A stretch of 64,000 nucleotides of DNA from Defluviimonas aquaemixtae (GTDB lineage Bacteria; Pseudomonadota; Alphaproteobacteria; Rhodobacterales; Rhodobacteraceae). The stretch is from contig NZ_OMOQ01000001.1 in the NCBI RefSeq assembly GCF_900302475.1, forward strand, positions 744,001 through 808,000, written 5' to 3'. Below the pieces are notes generated by a model that ran no database searches, had not been told where the DNA came from, and saw nothing but the letters and a program-made list of their open reading frames with translations. The position numbers were made by a program, and so were the translations under genes. Shown here in pieces: positions 52,974 to 63,053 of this stretch; the stretch's first letter is position 1, and every line of letters starts with the position of its first letter.

Positions 52974-53543
52974 ATGAAATTTCTGAATACCCTCATTGCG
53001 ACGATCTTTCTGGCCACCCCTGTATACGCGGCTCCTCAACCCTACGAACTTCAGCAAGGCGACAGCAGCGTCGGCTTCAGCTGGTTCCTGGGCAGCGAAG
53101 AAGTCCGGGGCAGCATGCCTGTTGCCGGAGCAGACATCGTACTGGACCTCGACCGATTGCAGAACAGCAAGGTCAGAGTTTCTGTCGATGTAGCGCAGGC
53201 TCGGGCCGGCTTTCCTTTTGCCAGTCAGGGCATGAAAGGCAAGAAGGTACTATGGGCGCAGAAGTATCCGCAAATCACCTTTGAAAGCACCGGGTTCCGT
53301 CGGAGCGGTGACGGCGCGATCGTTGACGGCAACCTGACCGTGCGTGGCGTGACACGTCCTGCCACGTTCACCGCCCAGCTTTTCCGTCAGGCCGGTACAG
53401 AAGTTGGCGACCGGAGCCGCCTCTCGGTGCGGCTGAACGGCAGCCTGTCTCGGGCGGCCTTCGGCGCGAACGGTTGGGCCGATATGGCCGGTGACGAGGT
53501 CAGGCTCTCGATCATCGCGCGGATGCAGATCGCGGGGCGGTGA
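52974..53543 (+). CDS. YceI family periplasmic protein
   Basis: 189 residues. Signal peptide MKFLNTLIATIFLATPVYA with cleavage before APQ, then one YceI lipocalin-like barrel: PYELQQGDSSVGFSW, MKGKKVLWAQKYPQITFEST, DGNLTVRGVTRPATF. Family members bind isoprenoids such as ubiquinone-8 in the periplasm. The stop overlaps the start of the cytochrome b561 gene (TGATG), the usual partner. I chose the ATG at 52974 because the signal peptide begins there and GAGG lies upstream. Confidence 0.87.
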   Translation: MKFLNTLIATIFLATPVYAAPQPYELQQGDSSVGFSWFLGSEEVRGSMPVAGADIVLDLDRLQNSKVRVSVDVAQARAGFPFASQGMKGKKVLWAQKYPQITFESTGFRRSGDGAIVDGNLTVRGVTRPATFTAQLFRQAGTEVGDRSRLSVRLNGSLSRAAFGANGWADMAGDEVRLSIIARMQIAGR

Positions 53544-54094
53544 TGAGCCTTCGCAACACCTCAAACGCATTTGGCGTCGTGACCCGGGCATTGCACTGGG
53601 TCACGGCGGTGCTGGTTCTCTTGGCTTTGGCGTTGGGGACCTGGATTGCCAATATGGAAATCACACTCTCTGCATTGAAGTACTTCGCATACCACAAAAC
53701 ACTTGGTTCAGTGGTTCTGTCGCTCGTCGTTCTCAGGATTGTCTGGCACCGGGTCAGCGCTCCGCCTCCCCCTTTGTCACACGGCATTCCCTTGCGGGAC
53801 GATCTGGCTCGCGTGGTGCATCGTGCCTTTTACGTCCTCCTTCTGGCCATGCCGATTTCAGGTTGGGTGGCAAGCTCCGCGAGCGGCATTGATACGTTGA
53901 TCTTCGGGCGCTGGACGCTACCCGCCATCGCACCGGTCTCGGATACTTGGGAGGAGGTTGGCTTCCTGATCCATGACATCATCGGAAAGGTGCTGGTGGC
54001 AGTAATCCTTCTGCACGTGGGCGGAGCGCTGTTTCACGCTGTCGTAAGGTGCGACGGTACGCTACGCCGGATGGTGAGCGGGCAATCGATTTGA
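53543..54094 (+). CDS. Cytochrome b561
   Basis: 183 residues with four membrane helices. His in TRALHWVTA and YHKTLGSVV, and later in VVHRAFYVLLLAMP and LHVGGALFHAVV, are in the positions that hold the two b-type hemes. It moves electrons between quinone and a periplasmic acceptor. Coupled to the YceI gene, as often seen in proteobacteria. No further partner gene follows. Confidence 0.87.
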   Translation: MSLRNTSNAFGVVTRALHWVTAVLVLLALALGTWIANMEITLSALKYFAYHKTLGSVVLSLVVLRIVWHRVSAPPPPLSHGIPLRDDLARVVHRAFYVLLLAMPISGWVASSASGIDTLIFGRWTLPAIAPVSDTWEEVGFLIHDIIGKVLVAVILLHVGGALFHAVVRCDGTLRRMVSGQSI

Positions 54095-54648
54095 ACCGAA
54101 ACCACGAGGTTGCTCGCCGCTGTGTGCAGCAAACCCGCCGATCGTGGAGGTACAGGACGCTGGAGATGACAGCGCGGGTGTGTGCTGGGATGCCAGCGGT
54201 GGGATTCTGACCTCGGACTATCCTGGTTTCGATCTGGTCATGGTCAACGAAGTGGCCCGCAGGCGTCCGGATTCTGGTTGAAGTTCTTTGCACCGAAATT
54301 GCCCGCCGGAAGAGGAACGGAAAGCCTTGAACGCATGGAGTTTCATGCACGCCGCAAGTGGCGGTTCTCGCCACCCATTCGAATTCAACGCGTCGTGAAG
54401 CGGCATGGCGAGTCATGCGAAAGATTGAGGGCAACGGCAGAATCGTCTGCGCTCTTTTGTCTGTTGAGCCTTCATGTTGATGCGTGATCGACGAACGGCC
54501 GATTTAGTGGACCGCGGTGCAGCATTGCACGCGGCTTCGAACGGCAAGTGTGGGCCGTCGATTATTCGTCAGCAATCAGCGGTACGTCCATACGACCAGG
54601 AAGCGGGGGCCGCTCAGCACCTGATTGACCTGCAATGTTGGCTCGCCG
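54095..54648. other. Intergenic region, no gene recognised
   Basis: 554 bases between the convergent cytochrome b561 and M24 peptidase genes. Frames of 60-150 codons on both strands have no recognisable motifs; I could not confirm a transposase remnant. Nothing else supported. Confidence 0.5.
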
Positions 54649-55860
54649 TCAGCTGGTCTCATGGCAAGGTAGTTCAACAAGACCCCTGTCCAGTTGGGTC
54701 AATGCCTCGGGGCCAGTTGCCGTGACCATCAGCATGTCCTCTATGTTAAAGCCGCCTAGATCGGGTGGGTAGTAGGGCAGCTCCAAGCAAATCATCATGT
54801 TTTCCGACAATTCGGTATCGTTTGGCCCAAGGAACGGAGGCTCCTCCGTCTGATCGTCAAGGCCGATGGAATGTCCGACGTGGCCGCGGGAGTAGTTGGG
54901 CAGACCATTCTTGCGCACGGCAGTAATCGCCGCCTCGAATACGTCGCGGACGCGGGCGCCGGGCCGGATCAAGACAAGCGCGGCGTCAAAGCCGGCACGC
55001 AATGCATCGTGCACCAATAATTGCTCCGCGGAGGGCGGACCCAAACTGAAATGCCGGCATCCGTCGCTCCAGTATCCGTTCACGCGGACACCGCAATCCA
55101 GCTTAATGATGTCGCCTCGTCGAACGATTTGACTCTCACCCGTCCCGAGATGCGGGAAAAAGAAGGTCTTGTCGAACGGGCCCAGTTCCGGATCGCACCT
55201 AACGGCGTCCCGCAGCGCCGCCTCGAAGATGACTTGGAGGTCTGCGGCGGTCAGCCCCTCCTTGATCTTGTCGACCGTTCGGGCAACGCCGATGTCAAAC
55301 AGCCGGGCGGCTTTCCTGAGGCTGCTGATCTCGCCCGGTTCCTTGATGCTCCTGACCCGATATGCGATCTGCCTGCAATCCACGAGCCTATGGCCCAAAA
55401 ATGCACGTTCAAGCGCCATGAAAGTCTCGTGTTTCATCAGCGAAAGATCGCTGCCCACCACCGGCGATACCAAGCCCCGCTCGGTGACGATCTTGCTCAC
55501 CAGCGCAAATATCGCTTCCGCATCATATTGTTCCGGTCGCTCGACCACGGCGCCACGCGGGCCCGCGACGGTGCGGAAATCGCGGTTTTCAGTCCACATC
55601 GGATAGGTGCGAATGTCGGCAATGTCGGTTGCGTGCCGTGCGTCCTGCTCGGAATACTCGCTGACGACAACCGCCGGATCATGACTGGAGTCGGCAAACA
55701 GAACGACGAGGTCGGTTCCGGACATCTGCCACGACAGATCGATGAACGCACTCTGATAGCCGGAAAGGTAATGGAAATTCGAGGGCGTGCACGCGATGTA
55801 GACGTCGACGCCATCCCGCCGTAGCGCCTTTCGAAATCTCTCCCGTATCGCCGCGCGCAT
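54649..55860 (-). CDS. M24 family metallopeptidase (Xaa-Pro aminopeptidase/creatinase-like)
   Basis: 403 residues. An N-terminal creatinase-type domain (about 1-165, VDVYIACTPSNFHYLSGYQS) is followed by the pita-bread catalytic domain. All five metal ligands are visible: Asp in IKLDCGV, Asp in GYWSDGCRH, His in GHVGHSIGL, Glu in CLELPYY and Glu in NIEDMLMV. So the protein is probably an active dinuclear peptidase, for X-Pro dipeptides or a related amide. The ATG at 55860 follows AAGGA. It is divergent from a GlxA-type regulator and near a dipeptide-type binding protein, which suggests peptide use. Confidence 0.82.
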   Translation of the reverse strand: MRAAIRERFRKALRRDGVDVYIACTPSNFHYLSGYQSAFIDLSWQMSGTDLVVLFADSSHDPAVVVSEYSEQDARHATDIADIRTYPMWTENRDFRTVAGPRGAVVERPEQYDAEAIFALVSKIVTERGLVSPVVGSDLSLMKHETFMALERAFLGHRLVDCRQIAYRVRSIKEPGEISSLRKAARLFDIGVARTVDKIKEGLTAADLQVIFEAALRDAVRCDPELGPFDKTFFFPHLGTGESQIVRRGDIIKLDCGVRVNGYWSDGCRHFSLGPPSAEQLLVHDALRAGFDAALVLIRPGARVRDVFEAAITAVRKNGLPNYSRGHVGHSIGLDDQTEEPPFLGPNDTELSENMMICLELPYYPPDLGGFNIEDMLMVTATGPEALTQLDRGLVELPCHETS

Positions 55861-56004
55861 GACATCCCGTCCTTCGTCTCGACATTGGAAACTGCCATGG
55901 CGGGGCACAGCTCGTGTGCAGTGAATCGACATCGCGCGTGACGGAATGGACAGCAATGTGCGAGTGTCGCAGCGACTCCGATAACGGACTCGCTGCGAAC
56001 GGCC

Positions 56005-57033
56005 ATGACCTCGACGCAAGGTTGCACCTCACCGGACATCAATCGTCGCCGCAAGCGCGTGTTTGGTTTCTTGTTGCTCGACCAATATCCGCTGCTTCCG
56101 GTCTCGGGAATGATAGACATCTTGCGGGACGCCGAGTACGTCACCGGCCGCCGCAACTTCGAGTGGTTCACGATCTCCGCGGACGGAGCGGAGGTCGCGG
56201 CGATGAACCATCTGCGGATTCGGGCGGACTATTCGATAGAGAATACCCCGGCATGCGATGTCGTAGTCGTCTGCGCCGGCCTCGGAGGTCACTTGATCGA
56301 CGACGACAGGGTCTTTCGCTGGTTGCGCAAGCAGTATTCGGACAATGTCGTCGTCGGGTCGATTGCAACGGGCACATGGGTCTTGGCCAAGGCGGGGCTA
56401 CTCCACGATCACAAATGCACTGTTCACTGGGAAGACATCCCTGCCTTCGAAGAGACGTATCCGAGAATCGACGTAGCTCGGATGCTCTACGTGCGGGATA
56501 GGCAAATATTCACCTGCACCGGCGGCACCGCGGCAATCGACCTGTTTCTTCAGTTCGTGACGGAAAGTCTCGGCGCCGAGGTTTCTTCCGACGTTGCCCG
56601 TCAGATCATCCATCAGTCTGTTCGAGTAGGCTCCGACTTGCTGCCGATCAAGGACAGCCCCTATCTGAACATTCCCAACCGGGCGCTGCACGACGCGACG
56701 GTGATGATGCACGACAACCTCGAAAATCCGGTCCCGATTTCCGATATCGCCAAACGGGTGGGCGTGTCGCAGAAGCATCTCGAACGGCTCTTTCGCAGCT
56801 TCTTTCGGTCCACACCGCAACTTCACTACCGGACCATCCGGCTTGATCATGCCCGCGCGCTGGTGCGGCTGACGAAGTTCGAGATCTGGCAGATCGCGAT
56901 CATTGCGGGGTTTTCCAGCGCGCAATATTTTTCGCGCTGCTATCGGAGCAAGTTTTCGATCACGCCGACCGAAGAGCGCAGGATGCTTGTGCAGTACGCG
57001 ATTCCAGGCCAAGCCGCGGCGCGCTTGACCTGA
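56005..57033 (+). CDS. GlxA-type AraC family regulator (DJ-1/PfpI plus HTH)
   Basis: 342 residues. The N-terminal DJ-1/PfpI-like domain (about 18-190) has VVVVCAGLGGHLID and GSIATGTWVLAKAGLL. The catalytic Cys of the elbow is Ala, as expected for a ligand-binding regulator rather than an enzyme. The C-terminal AraC domain has two HTHs: ISDIAKRVGVSQKHLERLF and IIAGFSSAQYFSRCYRSKF. Relatives control glycine betaine, carnitine and arginine use. No good ribosome site precedes the ATG. Divergent from the M24 peptidase and upstream of the binding protein, its likely targets. Confidence 0.83.
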   Translation: MTSTQGCTSPDINRRRKRVFGFLLLDQYPLLPVSGMIDILRDAEYVTGRRNFEWFTISADGAEVAAMNHLRIRADYSIENTPACDVVVVCAGLGGHLIDDDRVFRWLRKQYSDNVVVGSIATGTWVLAKAGLLHDHKCTVHWEDIPAFEETYPRIDVARMLYVRDRQIFTCTGGTAAIDLFLQFVTESLGAEVSSDVARQIIHQSVRVGSDLLPIKDSPYLNIPNRALHDATVMMHDNLENPVPISDIAKRVGVSQKHLERLFRSFFRSTPQLHYRTIRLDHARALVRLTKFEIWQIAIIAGFSSAQYFSRCYRSKFSITPTEERRMLVQYAIPGQAAARLT

Positions 57034-57159
57034 GCGGCATGGCCTCTGCTGACAGATGTCGAATAGGCATCGCTATGGTGTCGAATGGCTGCACGTGACA
57101 ATGCGGCGGACCGGTACACTTATCCTAGTTCTGGGCTGTGATGCTGGGAGGGGCCGAAA

Positions 57160-58773
57160 ATGCCACATTCACGAAATCAGTCCTTGCGAGAGGCGCGAAC
57201 AGGTAACCATCATTCCGGGTCGTGTCCCAATCGACGTCAAGTGCTGGTTGGCGCGTCCGCCCTGGCGGCGGTGACGGGCGCGGGAGCGTTACTATGCGCC
57301 AGCCCGAGCCATGCGCAGACCCCGAAGCGAGGCGGGCGGCTCCGAATCGGCGTTTCCGGCACCTCGACCACAGACTCGCTCGATCCGCGAGCGATTACCG
57401 GGGCGATGGTGGGGGTCATGATCGGGCAACTCCGCAACGGATTGATCGAGGTAAATGCCGATGGCGAGCTCGTCGGTGAACTCGCGGAAAGCTGGGAAGC
57501 GACAACCGAAGGCGCCGATGTCTGGCGGCTGAAAATCCGTCAGGGGGTCGAGTTCCACTCCGGAAAGACGCTGGGCCTGGATGATATCCTCTATTCATTG
57601 AACCTGCACTTAGCCGAGGAATCGGGCTCCCCCCTTAAAACCGTTCTGAGCGGGATCTCTAATCTGGAACGGGACGGCGACGACGGCCTCACTATCACGT
57701 TGTCAACAGGCAACGCGGATTTTCCGAGCCTGTTGTCCGATCCGCGGCTGCAGATCATGCAAGATGGCGACACGGACTATGAGAAAGGTAACGGCACTGG
57801 CGGCTATGTGCTTCAGGATTGGGAGCCCGGCTTGCGCGCTTTCGCAACGCGACATCCGAACTACTGGAAAGCAGATCATGCGAACTTCGATGAGGTGGAA
57901 ACGATCGCGATTGAGGACGCAACCGCGCGGGTCACGGCCCTTCAGACCGGCAGCATCGATGTCATGAACAGCGTGGATCGCGCGACCGCACATCTGCTGA
58001 CCGCGCAAGGCGATTTGGAGCTGGTAGTTCAGAACGGCTACAAGCACTACACGCTGCCAATGCGCGCCGATACGCCGCCCTTTGACAACAACGACGTGCG
58101 GGAGGCGGTCAAATACGCGATCAATCGGCAGGAAATCCTCGACAAGGTGCTCTACGGGTTCGGCTATCTCGGCAACGATCACCCGATCCCCGCCAGCCTT
58201 CCGGTTTTCGCGACGCCCGAGGAGTTGCCGCAGCGCGAATACGACCCGGACAAGGCGAAGTTTCACCTGAAGCAGGCGGGGCTCGAAGACCTGACCGTCC
58301 AGCTCAGCACCTCCGAGGCGGCGTTCGACGGAGCAGTGGATGCGGCACAGCTAATCCAGGAGAGCGCCGCGCCAGCAGGCATCACGGTCGATATCCGGCG
58401 CAAATCGAGCGACGGATACTGGAGCGACGTCTGGCGCAACGACCCGTGGGTGATGTCTTATTGGAGCGGACGCCCGACGGCTGACTGGATCTTCAGCGAA
58501 GGCTATCACAGCGCGGCGAGCTACAACGACGCGTTCTGGAAGAACGAGCGCTTCGACAAGCTGCTGATGGAGGGCCGGACTGAGCTCGACCCTGTCAAGC
58601 GCCGCGACATCTATGTCGAGATGCAACGCATCGTCAGCCGCGAAGGCGGCCAGTGCATCCCCGTCTTTGCGGCGGATGTACTGGCCAAGTCCACGAAACT
58701 CGCCCATGGGCCCGTCGCGGTGAACTGGGACATGGACGGCTACAAGCTCGCAGATCGATGGTGGTTCGCATGA
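57160..58773 (+). CDS. Dipeptide/oligopeptide-type ABC substrate-binding protein (SBP_bac_5)
   Basis: 537 residues. Twin-arginine-like export signal PNRRQVLVGASALAAVTGAG with cleavage expected after SHA. The mature protein matches DppA/OppA-type binding proteins: LAESWEATTEGADVWRLKIR, VEFHSGKTLGLDDILYSL, FDNNDVREAVKYAINRQEIL. GGGAGG precedes the ATG. No permease or ATPase genes follow, so it must use a transporter encoded elsewhere or outside the view. Directly upstream of the CocE/NonD hydrolase gene (30 nt). Confidence 0.85.
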   Translation: MPHSRNQSLREARTGNHHSGSCPNRRQVLVGASALAAVTGAGALLCASPSHAQTPKRGGRLRIGVSGTSTTDSLDPRAITGAMVGVMIGQLRNGLIEVNADGELVGELAESWEATTEGADVWRLKIRQGVEFHSGKTLGLDDILYSLNLHLAEESGSPLKTVLSGISNLERDGDDGLTITLSTGNADFPSLLSDPRLQIMQDGDTDYEKGNGTGGYVLQDWEPGLRAFATRHPNYWKADHANFDEVETIAIEDATARVTALQTGSIDVMNSVDRATAHLLTAQGDLELVVQNGYKHYTLPMRADTPPFDNNDVREAVKYAINRQEILDKVLYGFGYLGNDHPIPASLPVFATPEELPQREYDPDKAKFHLKQAGLEDLTVQLSTSEAAFDGAVDAAQLIQESAAPAGITVDIRRKSSDGYWSDVWRNDPWVMSYWSGRPTADWIFSEGYHSAASYNDAFWKNERFDKLLMEGRTELDPVKRRDIYVEMQRIVSREGGQCIPVFAADVLAKSTKLAHGPVAVNWDMDGYKLADRWWFA

Positions 58774-58803
58774 TTGCGGGCTGATCGATCGGGTTCGCGC
58801 CAT

Positions 58804-60852
58804 ATGGCCAATTCCGTCCCCGGCCAGATGGATGCGCGCATGGTGCGAAAGGACTTTCCCGAAGAGGTCCGCATCGACGCGGACCTGCGCATTCCGCTGC
58901 CCGATGGCAGGCGCCTTTCGGCGCGGATGTGGAGCCCGGCTTCAGCGAACAAGACCCCGGTGCCTGCGGTGGTGGAATATGCGCCGTTCCGGCACCGCGA
59001 TTTCACCTATCCGCGCGACGCCCTCATTCATCCCTGGTTCGCAGGACACGGCTATGCTGCGATAAGGCTCGAACCCGCGGGTTCGGGCGAGTCCGATGGT
59101 CTCCCGCAGGACGAATATGTCCTGCAGGAGCAGGAGGATTGCGTCGCGGCGCTGGCCTGGATCGCCCGGCAGTCGTGGTGCAGTGGCACGACTGGCATGT
59201 TCGGGATGTCCTGGAGCGCCTTCAGCGCGCTCCAGGTGGCCGCGCGCCGTCCGCCATCGCTGAAGGCTATCATTCCCGTAAATGGCACCGACGACCGGTT
59301 TTGCGATGACATTCACTTCATGGGCGGATGTGTTCTGACAGCGGGGCTGAGCTGGGGGGCTTTGTACCAGACCTACATGATGCGTCCGCCCGACCCGGAC
59401 GTGTTCGGGGAAGATTGGCGCCGCATCTGGATCGAGCGCATGGAGAAGGCGCCAAACGTTCTAGAACGGTGGCTGAGTCACCAGAGTCGTGACAGCTTCT
59501 GGAAACATGGCTCCGTGCGCGAAGACTACCGCGCGATCAAAGCCGCCACCTATGTGATCTGCGGCTGGGCGGACGGCTACACCAATGCGGCCCTCCGGAT
59601 GGCGGCGGGTCTGAGCTGTCCCAATCGCGTGCTGGTCGGCCCCTGGGGGCACACCTATCCGCATATCGCCCTGCCGGGACCGCAGATTGGCTTCCTGCAG
59701 GAGGCGACGCGCTGGTGGGATCGTTGGTTGAAGGGCCACGACAATGGCATCGATGAGGAGCCTGCGGTCGTCTACTACATGCAGGACTACACCCCACCCG
59801 CAACATCCTACAGCCATCGCGAAGGCCGCTGGATTGGTGAGGCGGTATGGCCGTCCGTGCATACATCGAACCAGGTTCGCCACCTGAATCCGGGCCGCCT
59901 CGACCGCGACCGGAAACCACAGTCCCGCCTTGCACTCCGTTCGCCTCTTGGGATGGCCACACCAAGCTGGGAATGGCTGCCGCACGGCGTTGGCCCCGAA
60001 TTGGCCGGCGATCAGACTGCACTGGATGGCGCCGCTCTTTGCTTCGATACCGAACCTCTGGAAAAGCCTACGGAACTTTGCGGCCAGCCGGTCGTATCGC
60101 TGCGCATGGCCTCTGACACTGAACTGGGCACCCTGCTTGTCCGGCTGTGCGACGTCGCGCCCGACGGAAGCTCTGCCCTGATAGCCTACGGGTTGCTCAA
60201 TCTGGCCTTTCGCAATGGATTCGAGACTTCTGTTCCCATGCGCGTCGGCGAGGTGTTCGACGTCGAGGTGGGTCTCAGCTCCATCGCGCAATGCGTGCCC
60301 GCGGGTCATGTATTACGACTCGCCGTCTCGACCCAGGCGTGGCCCCTCGTCTGGCCTGCTCCAGAACACATGACCGCTACGGTGTTGACCGGGGCAAGCG
60401 CAGTGAAGCTTCCGATCCGGCATCTCGAAGCACCGGACGGTGCCGTCCCCGACCTGGGCGTTCCCCAGATTCCGTCGCCGCCGGAGATGACCCGGACGCG
60501 CGCCGTCAACCACGAGAAGTTCCTGGATCGAGACCCTGCAAGCGGTTCCTGGACACAGCGACACACGAAGGATGACGGCGCTTTTCTCATCAGTGAAAGC
60601 GGCAGATTGGTCGATTCCAGTTCGGTTCTGACTCATGGCTTGAGGGGCGAGGACCCGCTGTCTGCCACGGCCGAGTACCGTTTCGAAATCACCATGGGTT
60701 CCGATACGCGGCGGATCAGGCTGACAACACTTAGCACCGTCAAAGCGAGCGCTACGGAGTTCGTTGTTCGTACCGACACGCATGCTTGGGAAGGCGAGGA
60801 GCTTGCCTACAAGGGTTCGCGGGTCTGTCGGGTGCCCCGAGCATCGAGTTGA
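58804..60852 (+). CDS. CocE/NonD family alpha/beta hydrolase (S15 X-Pro dipeptidyl-peptidase-like)
   Basis: 682 residues. Alpha/beta hydrolase domain with nucleophile Ser136 in GMSWSAF, Asp in ICGWADGYTNAA and His in GPWGHTYPH. A C-terminal jelly-roll domain (from about 430) is typical for CocE and the PepX C-terminal domain. No signal peptide. The family includes cocaine esterase, glutaryl-7-ACA acylase and X-Pro dipeptidyl-peptidase. Next to a peptide-type binding protein and an M24 peptidase, an amide or Pro-peptide substrate is plausible. The ATG at 58804 was chosen over an upstream in-frame codon in the intergenic stretch. Confidence 0.82.
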   Translation: MANSVPGQMDARMVRKDFPEEVRIDADLRIPLPDGRRLSARMWSPASANKTPVPAVVEYAPFRHRDFTYPRDALIHPWFAGHGYAAIRLEPAGSGESDGLPQDEYVLQEQEDCVAALAWIARQSWCSGTTGMFGMSWSAFSALQVAARRPPSLKAIIPVNGTDDRFCDDIHFMGGCVLTAGLSWGALYQTYMMRPPDPDVFGEDWRRIWIERMEKAPNVLERWLSHQSRDSFWKHGSVREDYRAIKAATYVICGWADGYTNAALRMAAGLSCPNRVLVGPWGHTYPHIALPGPQIGFLQEATRWWDRWLKGHDNGIDEEPAVVYYMQDYTPPATSYSHREGRWIGEAVWPSVHTSNQVRHLNPGRLDRDRKPQSRLALRSPLGMATPSWEWLPHGVGPELAGDQTALDGAALCFDTEPLEKPTELCGQPVVSLRMASDTELGTLLVRLCDVAPDGSSALIAYGLLNLAFRNGFETSVPMRVGEVFDVEVGLSSIAQCVPAGHVLRLAVSTQAWPLVWPAPEHMTATVLTGASAVKLPIRHLEAPDGAVPDLGVPQIPSPPEMTRTRAVNHEKFLDRDPASGSWTQRHTKDDGAFLISESGRLVDSSSVLTHGLRGEDPLSATAEYRFEITMGSDTRRIRLTTLSTVKASATEFVVRTDTHAWEGEELAYKGSRVCRVPRASS

Positions 60853-60983
60853 ACTTATGCAGGCGGCCCGTCTGGCGGCGTCTAACCGGCGAGAACGAAC
60901 GAAGGCGGGTGCGGACAATGTCTTTGAAACCTAGCTCCGTCGCGTGTGATCCGGCCCATTCCCAAACTGGAAATATGAAATCC

Positions 60984-61021
<38 letters not shown>

Positions 61022-61144
61022 CGCGAATTTGCGCGCTCCCTGTGCCAGAAACGCGGTCTCCGGAAAGCACTGAGTCACGCAAGTTACGGATAACGCGCCA
61101 CAGTACTGCGCTCGGGGCAGGAGTCTCGGGAAAAGCGGGGTGAG

Positions 61145-61219
61145 TGGCAGCCCGTAGGGGAGTCGAACCCCTCTTTCCAGGTTGAAAACCTGGCGTCCTA
61201 ACCGATAGACGAACGGGCC
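61145..61219 (-). tRNA. tRNA-Glu (UUC)
   Basis: 75 nt including an encoded CCA end. The anticodon stem CCAGG/CCTGG encloses the loop TTTTCAA with anticodon TTC at 61184-61186 (complement). The T-arm GAGGGGTTCGACTCCCC and the acceptor stem GGCCCGT/ACGGGCT (one G-U pair) are present. It reads glutamate codons. It sits between the accessory genes and the core genes recJ-glpX. Confidence 0.96.
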
Positions 61220-61301
61220 GCAATTGGCGTGCGGCGCTGTTTAGGCCAGCAAACGATGACTCGCAAGAGAATATTTGCAGATTCTTGTGCAGCGCAGCGC
61301 A

Positions 61302-63053
61302 TCAGGCGCAGGCGGCATCTTCCAGTCTGAGCTGCGGTTTGACCCGACCTTGCCAGTGATTGATCTCGAGCCGTCCGGCAAGGTGAAAACGCCCGCCACC
61401 GTGCTGCTCGAGCAGGGGGCCGAGAGCTGTGTCGAATGCGCCGAATGCGATCGCCTCGACCGGCGCGGATAGGCCGTCGGTGAACGCAAGGCGCAGATGG
61501 TTCTCCCCGACACGCCGGGCGAAGGCCAGGCCCATCTCGGCGAAGGCGAAGCGCGGCGCGGGGGCGCCTTGTCCGAAGGGGCCCGCGCGCTCGATGTCCT
61601 CGATGAGGCCGGGCGTAGCGGCACCGGGCATGAGAAGCCCGTCGAGGCGCAGGTCGCGCGGGCCAATCTCACCCGCGCCCTGTTTCGCCAGCAGTTCCGA
61701 AAGGCGCGCCATGGCGTCGTCGAGCCGGTCTCGCGCGACCGTGAGGCCCGCGGCCATCCGGTGTCCGCCGCCCCTGATCAGCAGCCCCTCGGCGCCGAGC
61801 CGCTGAATCGAGGCGCCAAGGTCGATCCCTTCGACGGAGCGGCCCGAGCCCTTGCCCTCGTCGCCCTGAAATCCGATCACGATGGCCGGCCGGTTCGTCG
61901 CCTCCTTGAGCCTCGCGGCGACGATGCCGACGACGCCAGGATGCCAGCCCTCGGCCGCCGCCCAGACAAGCGGCGCGTCGAGTCCCCGGGCTTCGGCCTG
62001 CGCAAGGGCGGCGTCGCGGACCCGGTTCTCGATTTCGCGCCGTTCAGTGTTGAGCGTGTCGAGCCGTTCCGCGAGCGCCTGCGCCTCATGGGGATCGTCG
62101 GTCGCGAGAAGCCGCGCGCCGAGATCTGCTGCGCCGATCCTTCCTCCCGCATTGACACGGGGACCGAGGAGGAAGCCCAGATGATACGGCGTGGGGGACC
62201 GGTCCATCCGTGCGACATCGGCAAGCGTCGTGAGGCCAATCCGCTCGCGCCGCGCCATGACCTTCAGTCCCTGCCGGACCAGCGCGCGGTTGACGCCAAT
62301 GAGCGGCGCGACATCGGCCACGGTGGCAAGCGCGACAAGGTCGAGCATCGACATGAGATCCGGGCCCTTCTCGCCGCCCTCGCGCAGAAGGCGGTTCGCC
62401 TCCACGAGCATCAGGAAGACGACCGAGGCCGCGCAGAGATGGCTAAGCGAACCGTTTTCGTCCTGCCGGTTGGGGTTAACGACGGCAAGTGCGGGTGGCA
62501 GCGTCTCAGCCCCAAGGTGGTGGTCGAGCACGATGACATCGGCAGCCTTCGCCGCCGCAATCGGTTCGTGTGAGAGCGTCCCGCAATCGACGCAGAGGAT
62601 CAGATCGTGATCATGTGCGAGCGCTTCCATCGCGGGCACGTTCGGCCCGTAGCCTTCGTCGATCCGATCGGGAATGTAGAGCGTCGCATGTCGCCCCATG
62701 GCCCGAAGCCAGGTCATGAGAAGCGCTGCCGACGACCCGCCGTCGACGTCATAGTCCGCGAAGACCGCGATCTTCTGGTGATCCTTCACCGCCTTCAGGA
62801 AACGGGCAGCCGCCACGCCCATATCCCTTAGCGTTCGCGGATCGGGCAGGAGATCGCGGAGCTGCGGTTCGAGAAAGCGTTGGGTCTCGGCCGGATCGAT
62901 GCCCCGCGCGACGAGAATTCGCGCTAACGCGGCAGGCAGACCGGTTTCCTGGACCATCGCCTCGGCAAGGCGGTCGGCCTCGGCCGTGGGTCCGACCCAG
63001 CGCCGGCCGGTCGCCGAAGATTCAACGCCGAGAAATGCGGGTCTCGTTGTCAC
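61302..63053 (-). CDS. recJ: Single-stranded-DNA-specific exonuclease RecJ
   Basis: 583 residues. A 5'-3' exonuclease for recombination and mismatch repair. DHH-domain motifs: FADYDVDGGSSAALLM, CVDCGTLSHEP and VLDHHLGAETLPPALAVVNP. The DHHA1 part is GGGHRMAAGLTV, followed by the OB-like C-terminal domain. The start is GTG, overlapping the glpX stop (GTGA). Confidence 0.95.
   Translation of the reverse strand: MTTRPAFLGVESSATGRRWVGPTAEADRLAEAMVQETGLPAALARILVARGIDPAETQRFLEPQLRDLLPDPRTLRDMGVAAARFLKAVKDHQKIAVFADYDVDGGSSAALLMTWLRAMGRHATLYIPDRIDEGYGPNVPAMEALAHDHDLILCVDCGTLSHEPIAAAKAADVIVLDHHLGAETLPPALAVVNPNRQDENGSLSHLCAASVVFLMLVEANRLLREGGEKGPDLMSMLDLVALATVADVAPLIGVNRALVRQGLKVMARRERIGLTTLADVARMDRSPTPYHLGFLLGPRVNAGGRIGAADLGARLLATDDPHEAQALAERLDTLNTERREIENRVRDAALAQAEARGLDAPLVWAAAEGWHPGVVGIVAARLKEATNRPAIVIGFQGDEGKGSGRSVEGIDLGASIQRLGAEGLLIRGGGHRMAAGLTVARDRLDDAMARLSELLAKQGAGEIGPRDLRLDGLLMPGAATPGLIEDIERAGPFGQGAPAPRFAFAEMGLAFARRVGENHLRLAFTDGLSAPVEAIAFGAFDTALGPLLEQHGGGRFHLAGRLEINHWQGRVKPQLRLEDAACA

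Noticed and set aside
54182..54487. Possible transposase or integrase remnant in the spacer after cytochrome b561
   Set aside because: I could not identify any family motif, so I left the stretch unassigned.
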